Shown here one piece after another: positions 54,819 to 63,263 of a DNA stretch of 64,000 nucleotides. The notes under the pieces were generated by a model, which worked only from the letters and a program-made list of their open reading frames with translations, was not told the origin of the DNA and searched no databases. The translations under genes and the position numbers were made by a program. Source of the DNA: an uncultured Erythrobacter sp. (GTDB taxonomy: Bacteria; Pseudomonadota; Alphaproteobacteria; Sphingomonadales; Sphingomonadaceae); the NCBI GenBank assembly GCA_947488755.1, contig CANLAD010000001.1, positions 1,931,501-1,995,500 on the forward strand. Direction: 5' to 3'. Every line of letters starts with the position of its first letter. Position 1 is the first letter of the stretch.

Positions 54819-55960
54819 TCCTCGATCCCCCCGAGCGCGCCGCGCGCGATCCGCGCATAGATCCGCGCCAGCACGTCCAGGTCGGCCAATGCGACCGCTT
54901 CATCACGCTTGTGCATCGTCGCGTTGCAGAGGCCGAACTCGATCACCGGGCACACGGCGCGCAGGAAGCGGGCATCCGACGTGCCCCCGCTGGTCGATTG
55001 CTCCGGGGTGACGCCGGTTTCGGCCTCAATGGCTGCGGCCACCATGTTGGAGAACGCGGCCGGCTCGGTCAGAAATGGCTCGCCGGAGATGATCGGCAAC
55101 GCCGTGCCACCGTGCTTTTCGGCGATCGCGACGACGCGTTCGGACAGGCTCGCGCCGGTGTGCAGATCGTTGAACCGGATGGAGATGCGCGCTTTCGCCT
55201 GCGCGGGAATGACGTTGTGCGCGCGGTTGCCGACTTCGATATCGGTAATCTCGAGGTTCGATGCCTGAAACCAGTCGGTGCCGGTGTCGAGCGTGAGCGC
55301 ATCCAGCTCGGCCAGCATCGCGACCATGTTCGGGATCGGATTGTCGGCAAGGTGCGGGTAGGCGACATGGCCCTGCGTGCCATCGACCGTCAGCCAGATA
55401 TTGACCGATCCGCGCCGTCCGATCTTCATCATGTCGCCCAGCCGATCGACGCTGGTGGGTTCGCCGACCAGGCACGAATCTGGCTTGATCCCCTTATCGT
55501 TCAAGTAGTCGATCAGCGCGCGGGTGCCGTGGAGTGCTGGGCCTTCCTCGTCCCCGGTGATGATAAAACTGATCGTGCCGGCCTCGCGCGGCACTTGGGC
55601 CACGGCAGCGACCATCGCGCCGATCGCGCTTTTCATGTCGACTGCGCCGCGCCCATAGAGCAACTCGCCCCGCTCGGTCGGCTCGAACGGATCGCTTTCC
55701 CAGCCTTCGCCCGGCGGGACCACGTCGAGATGCCCGGCAAAGGCGAAGTGCTTCGAACCTTCCGGTCCGACCCGAATTGCGAACAGGTTCTCCACCGGCG
55801 CTTCGTCCGTTCCCGCTTCCCCGTCGCCCCGCATGAAGCGGTGGATGTCAAACCCGAGCGGCTCCAGCATCGCCTCCAACGTATCGAACACCGCGCCGGT
55901 CGCGGGGGTCACGCTGGGCGCGGCGATCAGGCGCCGGGCGTAATCGAGGGTCTGGATCAT
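54815..55960 (-). CDS. dapE: succinyl-diaminopimelate desuccinylase
   Basis: A 381-residue M20 zinc hydrolase that removes succinate from N-succinyl-L,L-diaminopimelate in lysine and cell-wall synthesis. Metal and catalytic motifs: GHLDVVPPGEGW, YGRGAVDMKSAIGA (bridging Asp), and TGDEEGPALHGT with the catalytic Glu. A terminal EFGLCNATMHKRDE His closes the site. ATG 55960 has GGAG upstream. It follows the GST gene and precedes the symporter with a 4-base overlap. Confidence 0.96.
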   Translation of the reverse strand: MIQTLDYARRLIAAPSVTPATGAVFDTLEAMLEPLGFDIHRFMRGDGEAGTDEAPVENLFAIRVGPEGSKHFAFAGHLDVVPPGEGWESDPFEPTERGELLYGRGAVDMKSAIGAMVAAVAQVPREAGTISFIITGDEEGPALHGTRALIDYLNDKGIKPDSCLVGEPTSVDRLGDMMKIGRRGSVNIWLTVDGTQGHVAYPHLADNPIPNMVAMLAELDALTLDTGTDWFQASNLEITDIEVGNRAHNVIPAQAKARISIRFNDLHTGASLSERVVAIAEKHGGTALPIISGEPFLTEPAAFSNMVAAAIEAETGVTPEQSTSGGTSDARFLRAVCPVIEFGLCNATMHKRDEAVALADLDVLARIYARIARGALGGIEE

Positions 55961-55985
55961 CGGTTCTCCGTCATGCGCCGCTGCG

Positions 55986-56648
55986 TCACTGCACCTGCTC
56001 ATATTGCTCGATCACCCATTCCTCATTCTCCGAGGCGGCGATCCATTGCTCCATCCACGCATGCTCCCACACGGCCTGCATGTAGCTTTGCGCAAAGCCC
56101 GGCACACCGATGCCGTAGGTGACGAAGCGCGACACCACCGGGGCGTAGAAGATGTCAGCCGCGCCGAACGTACCGAACAGGAACGGCCCCGCGCTGCCGT
56201 GGCGGGCGCGCGCTTCGGCCCACAATTGCAGGATCCGCACGATATCGGCGCGGGTCTGCTCCGACACGTTTTCCAGCGGTGCGCGGCGGCGCACGTTCAT
56301 CGGCATTTCCGATCTCAAGGACGCATAGGAGCAGTGCATTTCCGCCACCATCGCCCGGGCCATGCCGCGCGCCGTGCCGTCCTTTGGCCAGAAGCGGTCG
56401 CGCCCGACCTTGTCGGCAAGGTATTCCATGATCGCGAGGCTGTCCCAGATCACGGTGTCGCCGTCCCACAGGATCGGAACCTTGCCGCTGGAGGGCTGGA
56501 CGTCGTCCATCTCCTGCTTCCGCTTGTCCCAGTGCTCGCCCATGATCGGCACGATGATTTCCTCGAACGAGAGGCCCGATTGCTTGGCTGCGAGCCAGCC
56601 GCGCAGCGACCAGCTCGAATAATTCTTGTTGCCGATAATCAGTTTCAT
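55986..56648 (-). CDS. glutathione S-transferase
   Basis: A 220-residue GST. N-terminal thioredoxin fold with IIGNKNYSSWSLRGWLAAKQ (active-site Ser near residue 10-13) and SGKVPILWDGDTVIWDSLAIMEYLAD, where SGKVP and DSLAI contact glutathione. A helical C-terminal domain follows. The exact reaction (conjugation, isomerisation or peroxidase) is not predictable. ATG 56648 gives the standard N-terminus. Upstream of dapE by 25 bases. Confidence 0.9.
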   Translation of the reverse strand: MKLIIGNKNYSSWSLRGWLAAKQSGLSFEEIIVPIMGEHWDKRKQEMDDVQPSSGKVPILWDGDTVIWDSLAIMEYLADKVGRDRFWPKDGTARGMARAMVAEMHCSYASLRSEMPMNVRRRAPLENVSEQTRADIVRILQLWAEARARHGSAGPFLFGTFGAADIFYAPVVSRFVTYGIGVPGFAQSYMQAVWEHAWMEQWIAASENEEWVIEQYEQVQ

Positions 56649-56736
56649 GGGTCCGCCAGCTTCGCTCCACCGTGCGCTGTGATGCACCGAGTGCGTAGAT
56701 ATTCACAAACGGGCTGTCGAGGCTGAACGTGCAACT

Positions 56737-56825
56737 TGACACATTTGACACGCTGTCAAGTCGGTTTTTGGCGGTATTCTCCTTATGTTTCAATGGCCTG
56801 ATCGCGAAAAGCCAACTTGACACTT
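56737..56825. promoter_or_regulatory. TGACAC-rich motif in the GST/VOC divergent region
   Basis: TGACACATTTGACACGCTGTC (written as TGACACA + TTTGACAC + GCTGTC, 56737-56757), then TGACACTT at 56818. The same order of elements occurs at 20210-20290. Both copies lie in divergent intergenic regions. No regulator identified. The rest of 56649-56940 has no gene. Confidence 0.4.
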
Positions 56826-56940
56826 TTCCAACACGGTTTCATGCCGTGTGCGCGAAACGCCTGCCGCTCTGCCCGGAGCCGCCGCTGTAGGAAAGTCCGC
56901 GCTTGGCGCACCGACCCGATTGGGGGTAGCGATATCCGCC

Positions 56941-57363
56941 ATGACCATGCCCCCGTTCCACCTCGCCTTCCCGGTCGACGACCTGGCCGCCGCGCGCGCG
57001 TTTTACGGCGAGTTGCTGGGCTGCGGCGAAGGGCGCAGCAGCGCGGAATGGATCGACTTCGACTTTCACGGCCACCAGATCGTCACACACCTTGTCCCTC
57101 GCCAGAGCGCGGATGCGGGTGCCAACCATGTCGATGGCCACGGCGTTCCGGTGCCGCATTTCGGGCTGGTGCTGGGCATGGAGCAATGGCGCGTGCTGGC
57201 CGACCGGCTCGAAGCCGCCGGAACCGACTTCGTCATCGCCCCCACCATCCGCTTCGCCGGAGAGCCGGGCGAACAGGCGACGATGTTCCTGCGCGATCCG
57301 GCGGGCAACGCGCTGGAGTTCAAGGCGTTCGCGGATTTGGGGCAGTTGTTTGCGCGGGATTGA
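56941..57363 (+). CDS. VOC family protein (glyoxalase/dioxygenase fold)
   Basis: A 140-residue vicinal-oxygen-chelate protein. Two beta-alpha-beta-beta-beta modules with metal ligands His in [11 protein letters not shown], His in [10 protein letters not shown] and Glu in GNALEFKAF. Similar proteins bind antibiotics, or act as isomerases or dioxygenases; the function cannot be fixed from sequence. The start at ATG 56941 begins the first module. Confidence 0.87.
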   Translation: MTMPPFHLAFPVDDLAAARAFYGELLGCGEGRSSAEWIDFDFHGHQIVTHLVPRQSADAGANHVDGHGVPVPHFGLVLGMEQWRVLADRLEAAGTDFVIAPTIRFAGEPGEQATMFLRDPAGNALEFKAFADLGQLFARD

Positions 57364-57589
57364 GGGCGGTGGCGATCTTGGGTCTGGTTGCGACCCCATC
57401 TCAGTCATTGACAAAACCGTCAGCTTTGCCCCATTTCTGTTTTGCTTTAACTCTCGTTCAAATGCCACATCGCGGTATTCAGCATTGCAAGGTAGTAATG
57501 CGGTAGCGAGATAGTGAGTGGCACTTCATTAGCCGAGATATTGCTGCGACCAATGTCGGTGAAGCGCACTATCCTGGAGTTTTGGGCGT

Positions 57590-58534
57590 ATGTTCGCGAG
57601 CAGCGTAAACAAATGTCGCTTTCTTCCGCTCACCGCCATAGTCTTGACGGTGTTCGCGCCTTTTTGTGCGTTTGCGCAGGAGGTTTCCGAAACGGATATT
57701 GTGATAACCGGCGAACGTTTGCTTGATGAAGCTGCAATTCGTGAGGCAGTCCGTGATATGGCTGGCCAGCGGCGTTTCGATCAACCGCTGTTGCGTTTCC
57801 ACGATCCCGTATGCTTGTTCGTCAGCGGGCTTGGCGAAGCGGGCGGCGCGCAAGTGCGTGGTCGCGTTCTAACCAATGCACGTATGGCCAGCGTCCCGGT
57901 AGCCGAAGAAGGGTGCCGCGCCAATGCTCTAGTGCTTGTGGTAAATGATCCAGAGACGCTTATCCAGCAGCTGGCGCAAAAGCGGCCCCGGTTGATTCCA
58001 TCAGCCGAGCGTAGGCGGCTCGACGTGGCGCTCGCACGCGGTGAACCAGTGCTCGTCTCGCATAACGAGGAAATGCGCGGAACAGAGGGTGAGAAGGTGA
58101 GGATCAGCTCGACCGCGCCCGGCATGCCCGTTACCGGTCCAGGCTCGCAGTTCTCTGCCGAGACGAGGATCAACAGCCATGGAAGGGCAAGGCGGGTGGG
58201 CGCAACACATAGCCGCACCGTCATGAGTGGCGTGATCATCTTCAACATCAAACATCTTATCGGGATGGATCTTCTGCGGGTCGCGGACTACGCCACCATG
58301 CGGTTGCTGGCTCCCGGCATGCGGGCCGTTCCGGAGTCGTGGGACGGTGCGATCGAGCACGAAGCCGATGAGCAGCGAAGTATCCTCGCCCCATTTGCGG
58401 CCGAGCACGGTGCCGAGCGTATGACCCGTTTCGATCGCGCTTGGCTGGGCGCACTCTATGATCTTGCCCCCAACGCCGCAGCCACTCGCCTCGCCGGAGC
58501 GGTTGCGCGCGTCTATGCTAGCGATGAAGAGTAG
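57590..58534 (+). CDS. hypothetical secreted protein
   Basis: A 314-residue protein with a signal peptide (PLTAIVLTVFAPFCAFA). No domain recognised. Mature part begins with EVSETDIVITGERL and contains LLRFHDPVCLFVSGLG and VPVAEEGCRANALVLVVND, a pair of Cys, then a C-terminal half with IFNIKHLIGMDLLRVADYATMRLLAPG. The VITGER start is reminiscent of the plug-adjacent N-terminus of TonB-dependent receptors but no beta-barrel follows. TGGAG lies ten bases upstream of the ATG. Confidence 0.7.
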   Translation: MFASSVNKCRFLPLTAIVLTVFAPFCAFAQEVSETDIVITGERLLDEAAIREAVRDMAGQRRFDQPLLRFHDPVCLFVSGLGEAGGAQVRGRVLTNARMASVPVAEEGCRANALVLVVNDPETLIQQLAQKRPRLIPSAERRRLDVALARGEPVLVSHNEEMRGTEGEKVRISSTAPGMPVTGPGSQFSAETRINSHGRARRVGATHSRTVMSGVIIFNIKHLIGMDLLRVADYATMRLLAPGMRAVPESWDGAIEHEADEQRSILAPFAAEHGAERMTRFDRAWLGALYDLAPNAAATRLAGAVARVYASDEE

Positions 58535-59098
58535 GCGAGCGAGCTCCTAAGCACGCAGACCTCGAGTTAAATAGGACCGGCCACAGATAAGCGAACGCGA
58601 ACCAAGCTGCTGACAACTACCAATCGGTTGTCGTGCGCACGATAAAAGCGGACTTGAAAAATAGATTGTCCGAAAGCCACCCTATTGCGTTGAAAAACTC
58701 GGTTGCGGCCGCTCAAGTTCGGATTTTCAGCAACAATGATTCAACCAACCTCAGCCCTGCGAATCATTGATGCGCGCATCGGCCCGCCAGTGTTCCAATG
58801 TTGCCAGCGAAAACTGGTCGCGGAGTTTTTCAACACAATTCACCCAATCGCAGACATTCGGCCCCCGCACATAGGCAAAGACTAACGAACAACTGTATCG
58901 TGAACTGAGCGCACGTCCCAAAGCCGTGGGACGCGGCGATGCATCGACCGGCTGTCCCACGGCCACCACACCGAGCGCACCTGTCGCGATGGCAACGCCA
59001 ATTTGCCGGTCCAACCAATTACTGTCACCTGCGGATCGAACGCCCCTTGCCAACACTCCCGGCATCGACAAACCGGCAGCAAACCTGCACCTTGCGGC
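58535..59098. other. gene-free stretch with a 12-base inverted repeat pair
   Basis: About 560 bases. GTTGAAAAACTC at 58689-58700 and GAGTTTTTCAAC at 58823-58834 are exact inverted repeats bounding a 146-base segment, reminiscent of the ends of a small non-autonomous or decayed insertion element. A minus-strand reading frame to 58751 (…LRDQFSLATLEHWRADARINDSQG) has protein-like composition but no credible start. The 5' part may contain a remnant. No RNA gene recognised. Confidence 0.35.
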
Positions 59099-60109
59099 AT
59101 GGCAGATGATGCGAGCGCAGAGCGCCTCCCGCTGGAAGAAGACGATGGCCTGGTTTTTGCCGTATCCCTCGACGGCGAGGGCGGCGGCACAACAGCGGGG
59201 TGGGACGATATTCGCGAATGGCAACCGGCGGCAGGGCCGTTGTGGTTGCATGTGAATGCGAACTCGCCATATGTGCGCGACTGGATCGTGGGGAAAGGCG
59301 GGCTGACCGAGCCGACCGCCAGCGCGATGCTGTCGCGCGAATCCCGCCCGCGCGTCTTCCACGGGTCGAAGGGATTCGTCGCGATCCTGCGCGGCATCAA
59401 TTTCAATCCCGGCCGCGATATCGAGGACATGGTCGCGCTGCATATGTGGAGCGATGGCGAGCGGCTCATCTCGATCCGGCAGGAGAAGCTGCGGACGTCG
59501 CGCGACCTTTATGAGGAGCTGGTCAACGAGAGCACCGGGCCGAAATCTGTGCCCGCCCTGTTCGTCGCCCTGATCGCGCGGCTGACCGACCGGATCGGTT
59601 CGGTGGTGATCGATTACGACGACAAGCTCGACGAGTTGGAGGGCTCGATCGAAAGCTCGGACCAGGCGACTTTGCGCCGCAAACTGGGCGATCTGCGGCA
59701 GGAACTGGTCGGCATCCGCCGCTTCATCGCGCCCCAGCGCGAGGCGCTCAACCGGCTGCTGCAGGAGCCACCCGGCTGGCTGGACGCAAGTCAGCTGCTG
59801 CAGCTTCGCGAGATCGGCGACCGCTCGCAACGCCATCTGGAAGAGATCGACGCCGCGCGAGAACGTGCGCTGGTGCTGAAGGATGATGTCGCGAACCGCC
59901 TAAACGAGACGCTCAACCGCAATATGTACGTCCTCTCGATCGTCGCCGCGATCTTCCTGCCGCTGAGCTTCATCACCGGATTGCTCGGCATCAATGTGGG
60001 CGGGATGCCGGGCGTGGACCAGGGTGATGCGTTCTGGCTGACCTGCGCGATCCTCGCCTTCCTGCTGGTGGTGGAGCTGGTGATTTTCCGGTGGCTGAAG
60101 TGGTTGTGA
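59099..60109 (+). CDS. CorA/ZntB-like divalent cation channel
   Basis: A 336-residue CorA-superfamily protein: long soluble N-terminal domain (about 265 residues), a long coiled helix (RRKLGDLRQELVGIRRFIAPQREALNRLLQE) that forms the funnel, and two C-terminal membrane helices. The signature between them is GLLGINVGG, a GxN variant (GIN) typical of ZntB zinc transporters rather than the GMN of magnesium-specific CorA. ATG at 59099 gives MADDASAERLP; the ribosome site is weak. Confidence 0.9.
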   Translation: MADDASAERLPLEEDDGLVFAVSLDGEGGGTTAGWDDIREWQPAAGPLWLHVNANSPYVRDWIVGKGGLTEPTASAMLSRESRPRVFHGSKGFVAILRGINFNPGRDIEDMVALHMWSDGERLISIRQEKLRTSRDLYEELVNESTGPKSVPALFVALIARLTDRIGSVVIDYDDKLDELEGSIESSDQATLRRKLGDLRQELVGIRRFIAPQREALNRLLQEPPGWLDASQLLQLREIGDRSQRHLEEIDAARERALVLKDDVANRLNETLNRNMYVLSIVAAIFLPLSFITGLLGINVGGMPGVDQGDAFWLTCAILAFLLVVELVIFRWLKWL

Positions 60110-60205
60110 CCTTGCTCGCCACCATCGGGAGCGTTCGCGTCTCTCCGGCCCAGCTTTAATTTCGCGAAAACATGAACTTTCCCATCGTCCCCGCATTGAT
60201 GGGAC

Positions 60206-61024
60206 ATGCATATTATCGAAGATCAAATTGAGACCACCGGCCCTGCGTGGAACACCGTCATATCCGGCGGGCCGGTGACGGCTACCGCCATTCACGCAGG
60301 TCATGTCGTGCGCAGCGAGCTCGAGCCGCATCTCGCCATCGACGAGGAAGGGCGGCGGCGCGAGGAAGACCCGCTGACCGATTATTTCCTCAACCTTGCC
60401 GACAATATCGTGCGGGTGAACCGATCGCGCTTCGAATGCGACGTGAACCGCCCGCGCGACAATTGCATCAGCGACGATCCCGAAGACACCTGGGGGCTGA
60501 AAATCTGGAAGGACGATTTGCCCGGCGCGCTGAAAGACAGCTCGCGCGAACTGCACGATCGCTTCTATGCCGAGATGCGCACGATGTTCGATGCCCTGCT
60601 GGAACGGCACAAACATATCCTCGTGCTCGACCTACACAGCTACAACCATATGCGCGACGGCCCCGATGCGGCGCCGGCTCCTGCCAAGGACAACCCCGAT
60701 ATCGATATCGGCGCGACGACGCTGGACAAGGGCGTGTTCAGCGATGTGCTCTCCGCCCTGTCTGTCGGCCTGACCCGCGTGCCGGTTCGCGGCCGAAAGC
60801 CGGAAGTCGCGGAGAACATCCGCTATCCCGATGGCGGCAATTTCCCCGAATGGCTGCACGAGGTTTACCCGGATCGCGCATGCGTCATCACGCTGGAATA
60901 CAAGAAGATGTTCATGGATGAATGGACCGGCACGCTCGATATCGGGGCGGCGCAGGATCTGCGAACCGGGCTGATGCACGCGCTTGGAGCGGCGCGCGAA
61001 CAGCTGGGGAGGCTCAACGCATGA
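60206..61024 (+). CDS. N-formylglutamate amidohydrolase family protein
   Basis: A 272-residue zinc-dependent amidohydrolase (COG3931/HutG group). Motifs: ATAIHAGHVVR, the VRVNRSRFECDVNRPRDN region, and LVLDLHSYNHMRDGP, where His and Asp likely bind metal. N-formylglutamate deformylation occurs in histidine breakdown, but no hut genes are here. Instead it heads a three-gene operon (start of the next gene overlaps by four bases, ATGA at 61021-61024), suggesting a role in hydrolysing an amide or acyl product of the following enzymes. Confidence 0.85.
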   Translation: MHIIEDQIETTGPAWNTVISGGPVTATAIHAGHVVRSELEPHLAIDEEGRRREEDPLTDYFLNLADNIVRVNRSRFECDVNRPRDNCISDDPEDTWGLKIWKDDLPGALKDSSRELHDRFYAEMRTMFDALLERHKHILVLDLHSYNHMRDGPDAAPAPAKDNPDIDIGATTLDKGVFSDVLSALSVGLTRVPVRGRKPEVAENIRYPDGGNFPEWLHEVYPDRACVITLEYKKMFMDEWTGTLDIGAAQDLRTGLMHALGAAREQLGRLNA

Positions 61025-62205
61025 GCGGTTCCGTCACCTTTACCGACGAAGCGCGCGAAACCGATCGCGCCCTGACCGAGATCGACCATCTGGTCGACTG
61101 GCTCGCGCTGCTGACGCCAACCAATCTCGACACGGTCGAAGCGGGCTTTCGCGAATCCGGCTGGCGCACGATGCCAGAGCTCGCCTATCCGGACCTGCCC
61201 GATGGTTTCGATGGATTGCGCGACCGCCTGCTTGCGCTGAAGGTTCGCGGCCTTGGCAACACCGACATAGAGGCGCTGGTGCTCGAAAAACAGCGCGAAC
61301 TCGACCGGCAGATCCAGCTGGTGCGGCTGCGCGGGCGATCCGGCTTTACAATGGCGGCGATCGACATGTTCGGAAATGTCGATGCGAGCCTGCTGGAGGC
61401 GGCCGAGAAAGTGCTCGCAAGCGTCCCGGTGGAGGATCGCGTCGAAGCTCCGCCGGTCGATGCAAAGCACTTCATGGCGGCTGCGCGCGAGGAAATGGAG
61501 CGCTATCGCCAGCGTGACGAGCGCTTCGATTTCGCGGTTGTCGAGGAAAAGACGCCCGGCACTCACCTGTTCACCTCGGCGGGCAATCTGCACGTCGCGT
61601 TCGACTACGAATGCCCCGAAACGCGCGTCTACCCCCTGGTCCAGCACGAGATTGGCGTCCACAGCGTCACCCGTTTCAATGGCAGCCTCCAGCCGCTCAC
61701 CATGCTCGAAGGCGGGCTTGCCGATTACGATGACCTGCAAGAGGGGCTGGCGGTGCTGGCAGAGTATCTTTGCGGCGACATGCCGCCCTCGCGCCTGCGC
61801 GTCCTTGCAGCGCGGGTGGTCGCCGCGCGCATGGCGATCGACGGGTGCAGCGCCGCCGACATCTTCGCCGCCATGCATGAGGAGCACAGCCTCGACGAAG
61901 ACATCGCCTTCGACACCACCGTGCGCGCGCTGCGCGGCGGGGGGATGACGAAAGACGCGCTCTATCTCGACGGACTGATCGATGTGCTCGCCTATCTGCG
62001 GGCGGGCGGCGATATCGAATTCCTGTTCATCGGCAAGTTCGCGTTCAAGCAGCGGGCTGTCCTGCATCACCTGCTCGACGCCGGGTTCCTAAAACCACCA
62101 GCGCTGATGCCCGAAATCTTCACCGGCGAGGACGGGCGCCAGCGTCTCGCCGATGTGCGCCGTCTCCATGTCGAACAACTCTACACCGAAAGCATTACCG
62201 CATGA
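61021..62205 (+). CDS. flavohaemoglobin-modulating QEGLA-motif family (DUF1704) metallopeptidase
   Basis: A 394-residue protein of the QEGLA/DUF1704 group, distantly related to tubulin tyrosine carboxypeptidases of the MATCAP type. Presumed zinc site is HEIGVH (209-214) with the third ligand Glu241 in QEGLAVLAEYL. Preceding context GSLQPLTMLEGGLADYDDLQ is typical. It probably removes a C-terminal residue or hydrolyses an amide bond. Overlaps both neighbours by four bases. Confidence 0.85.
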   Translation: MSGSVTFTDEARETDRALTEIDHLVDWLALLTPTNLDTVEAGFRESGWRTMPELAYPDLPDGFDGLRDRLLALKVRGLGNTDIEALVLEKQRELDRQIQLVRLRGRSGFTMAAIDMFGNVDASLLEAAEKVLASVPVEDRVEAPPVDAKHFMAAAREEMERYRQRDERFDFAVVEEKTPGTHLFTSAGNLHVAFDYECPETRVYPLVQHEIGVHSVTRFNGSLQPLTMLEGGLADYDDLQEGLAVLAEYLCGDMPPSRLRVLAARVVAARMAIDGCSAADIFAAMHEEHSLDEDIAFDTTVRALRGGGMTKDALYLDGLIDVLAYLRAGGDIEFLFIGKFAFKQRAVLHHLLDAGFLKPPALMPEIFTGEDGRQRLADVRRLHVEQLYTESITA

Positions 62206-63245
62206 AACTCGCGTTTGTCGTCAACCAGGTCGAAACCGAGAAGGACGACTACACCACCATCCGCCTCGCCCGCAAAGCCGCAGCGCGCGGCTATGGCCTT
62301 GCCTTCATCAGCCTGGGCGATTTCATCTATGCCTCCGACGGCACGATCTGCGCGGTGGCGACATTGCCGCAGAGCGGTGAGTACGAGGACGACCCCGCCT
62401 TTCTCGATCATCTGCAGAATGAAGCACCCCGCGAACGCATCGCGGTCGAGGATTACGACGTGGTCATGCTGCGCAGCGATCCGGCTGACGAGCTGGCCGC
62501 GCGGCCCTGGGCGCCCCCATCCGCGCTGCTGTTCGCGCAGCTCGCCGCGAAGCACGGCACCATCGTGCTCAACGATCCGGGCCACCTCACCCACGCGCAA
62601 AACAAGACCTATTTCCAGCACTTCCCCGAGGACGTGCGTCCCTCCACCTGCATCACCCGCGATGCGGACGAAGTGGAAGCCTTCCTCGACGAGCATGGCG
62701 GCAAGGGCGTGATCAAGCCGTTGCAGGGGTCGGGCGGTCAGGGCGTCTTCATCGTTACCGAGGAAAACCGCCAGAACCTCAACCAGATCATCGAGTCCGT
62801 GACGCGCGATGGCTATGCGATCGTGCAGGAATACCTGCCCGAAGCAGCCGATGGCGATCTGCGGATCATCACGCTGAACGGTCGGCCCTTGCAGGTCGAT
62901 GGAACCTACGCCTCGCTGCGCCGATCCAATGACAGCGACGATCACCGCTCGAACATTTCCGCAGGCGGTCAGGCCGATCTGGAACAGCCCAGCGAAGCCG
63001 CCCTGCGCGCCGCCGAGCTGTGCGCACCAAAGCTGATCGAGGACGGCATGTATCTCGCCGGGCTGGACGTCGTGGGCGACCGGCTGATCGAGGTGAATGT
63101 CGATACACCCGGCGCGCTCAATTATATCGAGGATCTGTGCGGCGTGGATTTCTGCGGTGCGATCCTCGATGATCTTGAGCGCAAGGTGCGGCTGCGCCAA
63201 CATTACCGCGGCGCGCTCAGCAATCGCCAGCTCGCGGTGTTGTAA
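62202..63245 (+). CDS. ATP-grasp amide-bond ligase (GshB-like)
   Basis: A 347-residue ATP-grasp enzyme resembling glutathione synthetase: N-terminal substrate domain (MKLAFVVNQVETEKDDYTTIRLARKAAARG), ATP loop KPLQGSGGQGVF (172-183), Gln/Glu adenine contacts in AIVQEYLPEA, and metal ligands in EVNVDTPGALNYIED (297-311). It should ligate a carboxylate to an amine through an acyl phosphate. The true substrates are unknown; the gene order with hydrolase and peptidase is unlike classical glutathione operons. Starts inside the previous stop (ATGA). Confidence 0.9.
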   Translation: MKLAFVVNQVETEKDDYTTIRLARKAAARGYGLAFISLGDFIYASDGTICAVATLPQSGEYEDDPAFLDHLQNEAPRERIAVEDYDVVMLRSDPADELAARPWAPPSALLFAQLAAKHGTIVLNDPGHLTHAQNKTYFQHFPEDVRPSTCITRDADEVEAFLDEHGGKGVIKPLQGSGGQGVFIVTEENRQNLNQIIESVTRDGYAIVQEYLPEAADGDLRIITLNGRPLQVDGTYASLRRSNDSDDHRSNISAGGQADLEQPSEAALRAAELCAPKLIEDGMYLAGLDVVGDRLIEVNVDTPGALNYIEDLCGVDFCGAILDDLERKVRLRQHYRGALSNRQLAVL

Positions 63246-63263
63246 CGCTGTCTCTTCCTGCTT

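Noticed and set aside
58751-59067. Minus-strand gene between the secreted unknown and the CorA/ZntB gene
   Set aside because: Protein-like composition at the end, but no convincing start codon or ribosome site and no family match; kept only as part of the gap description.
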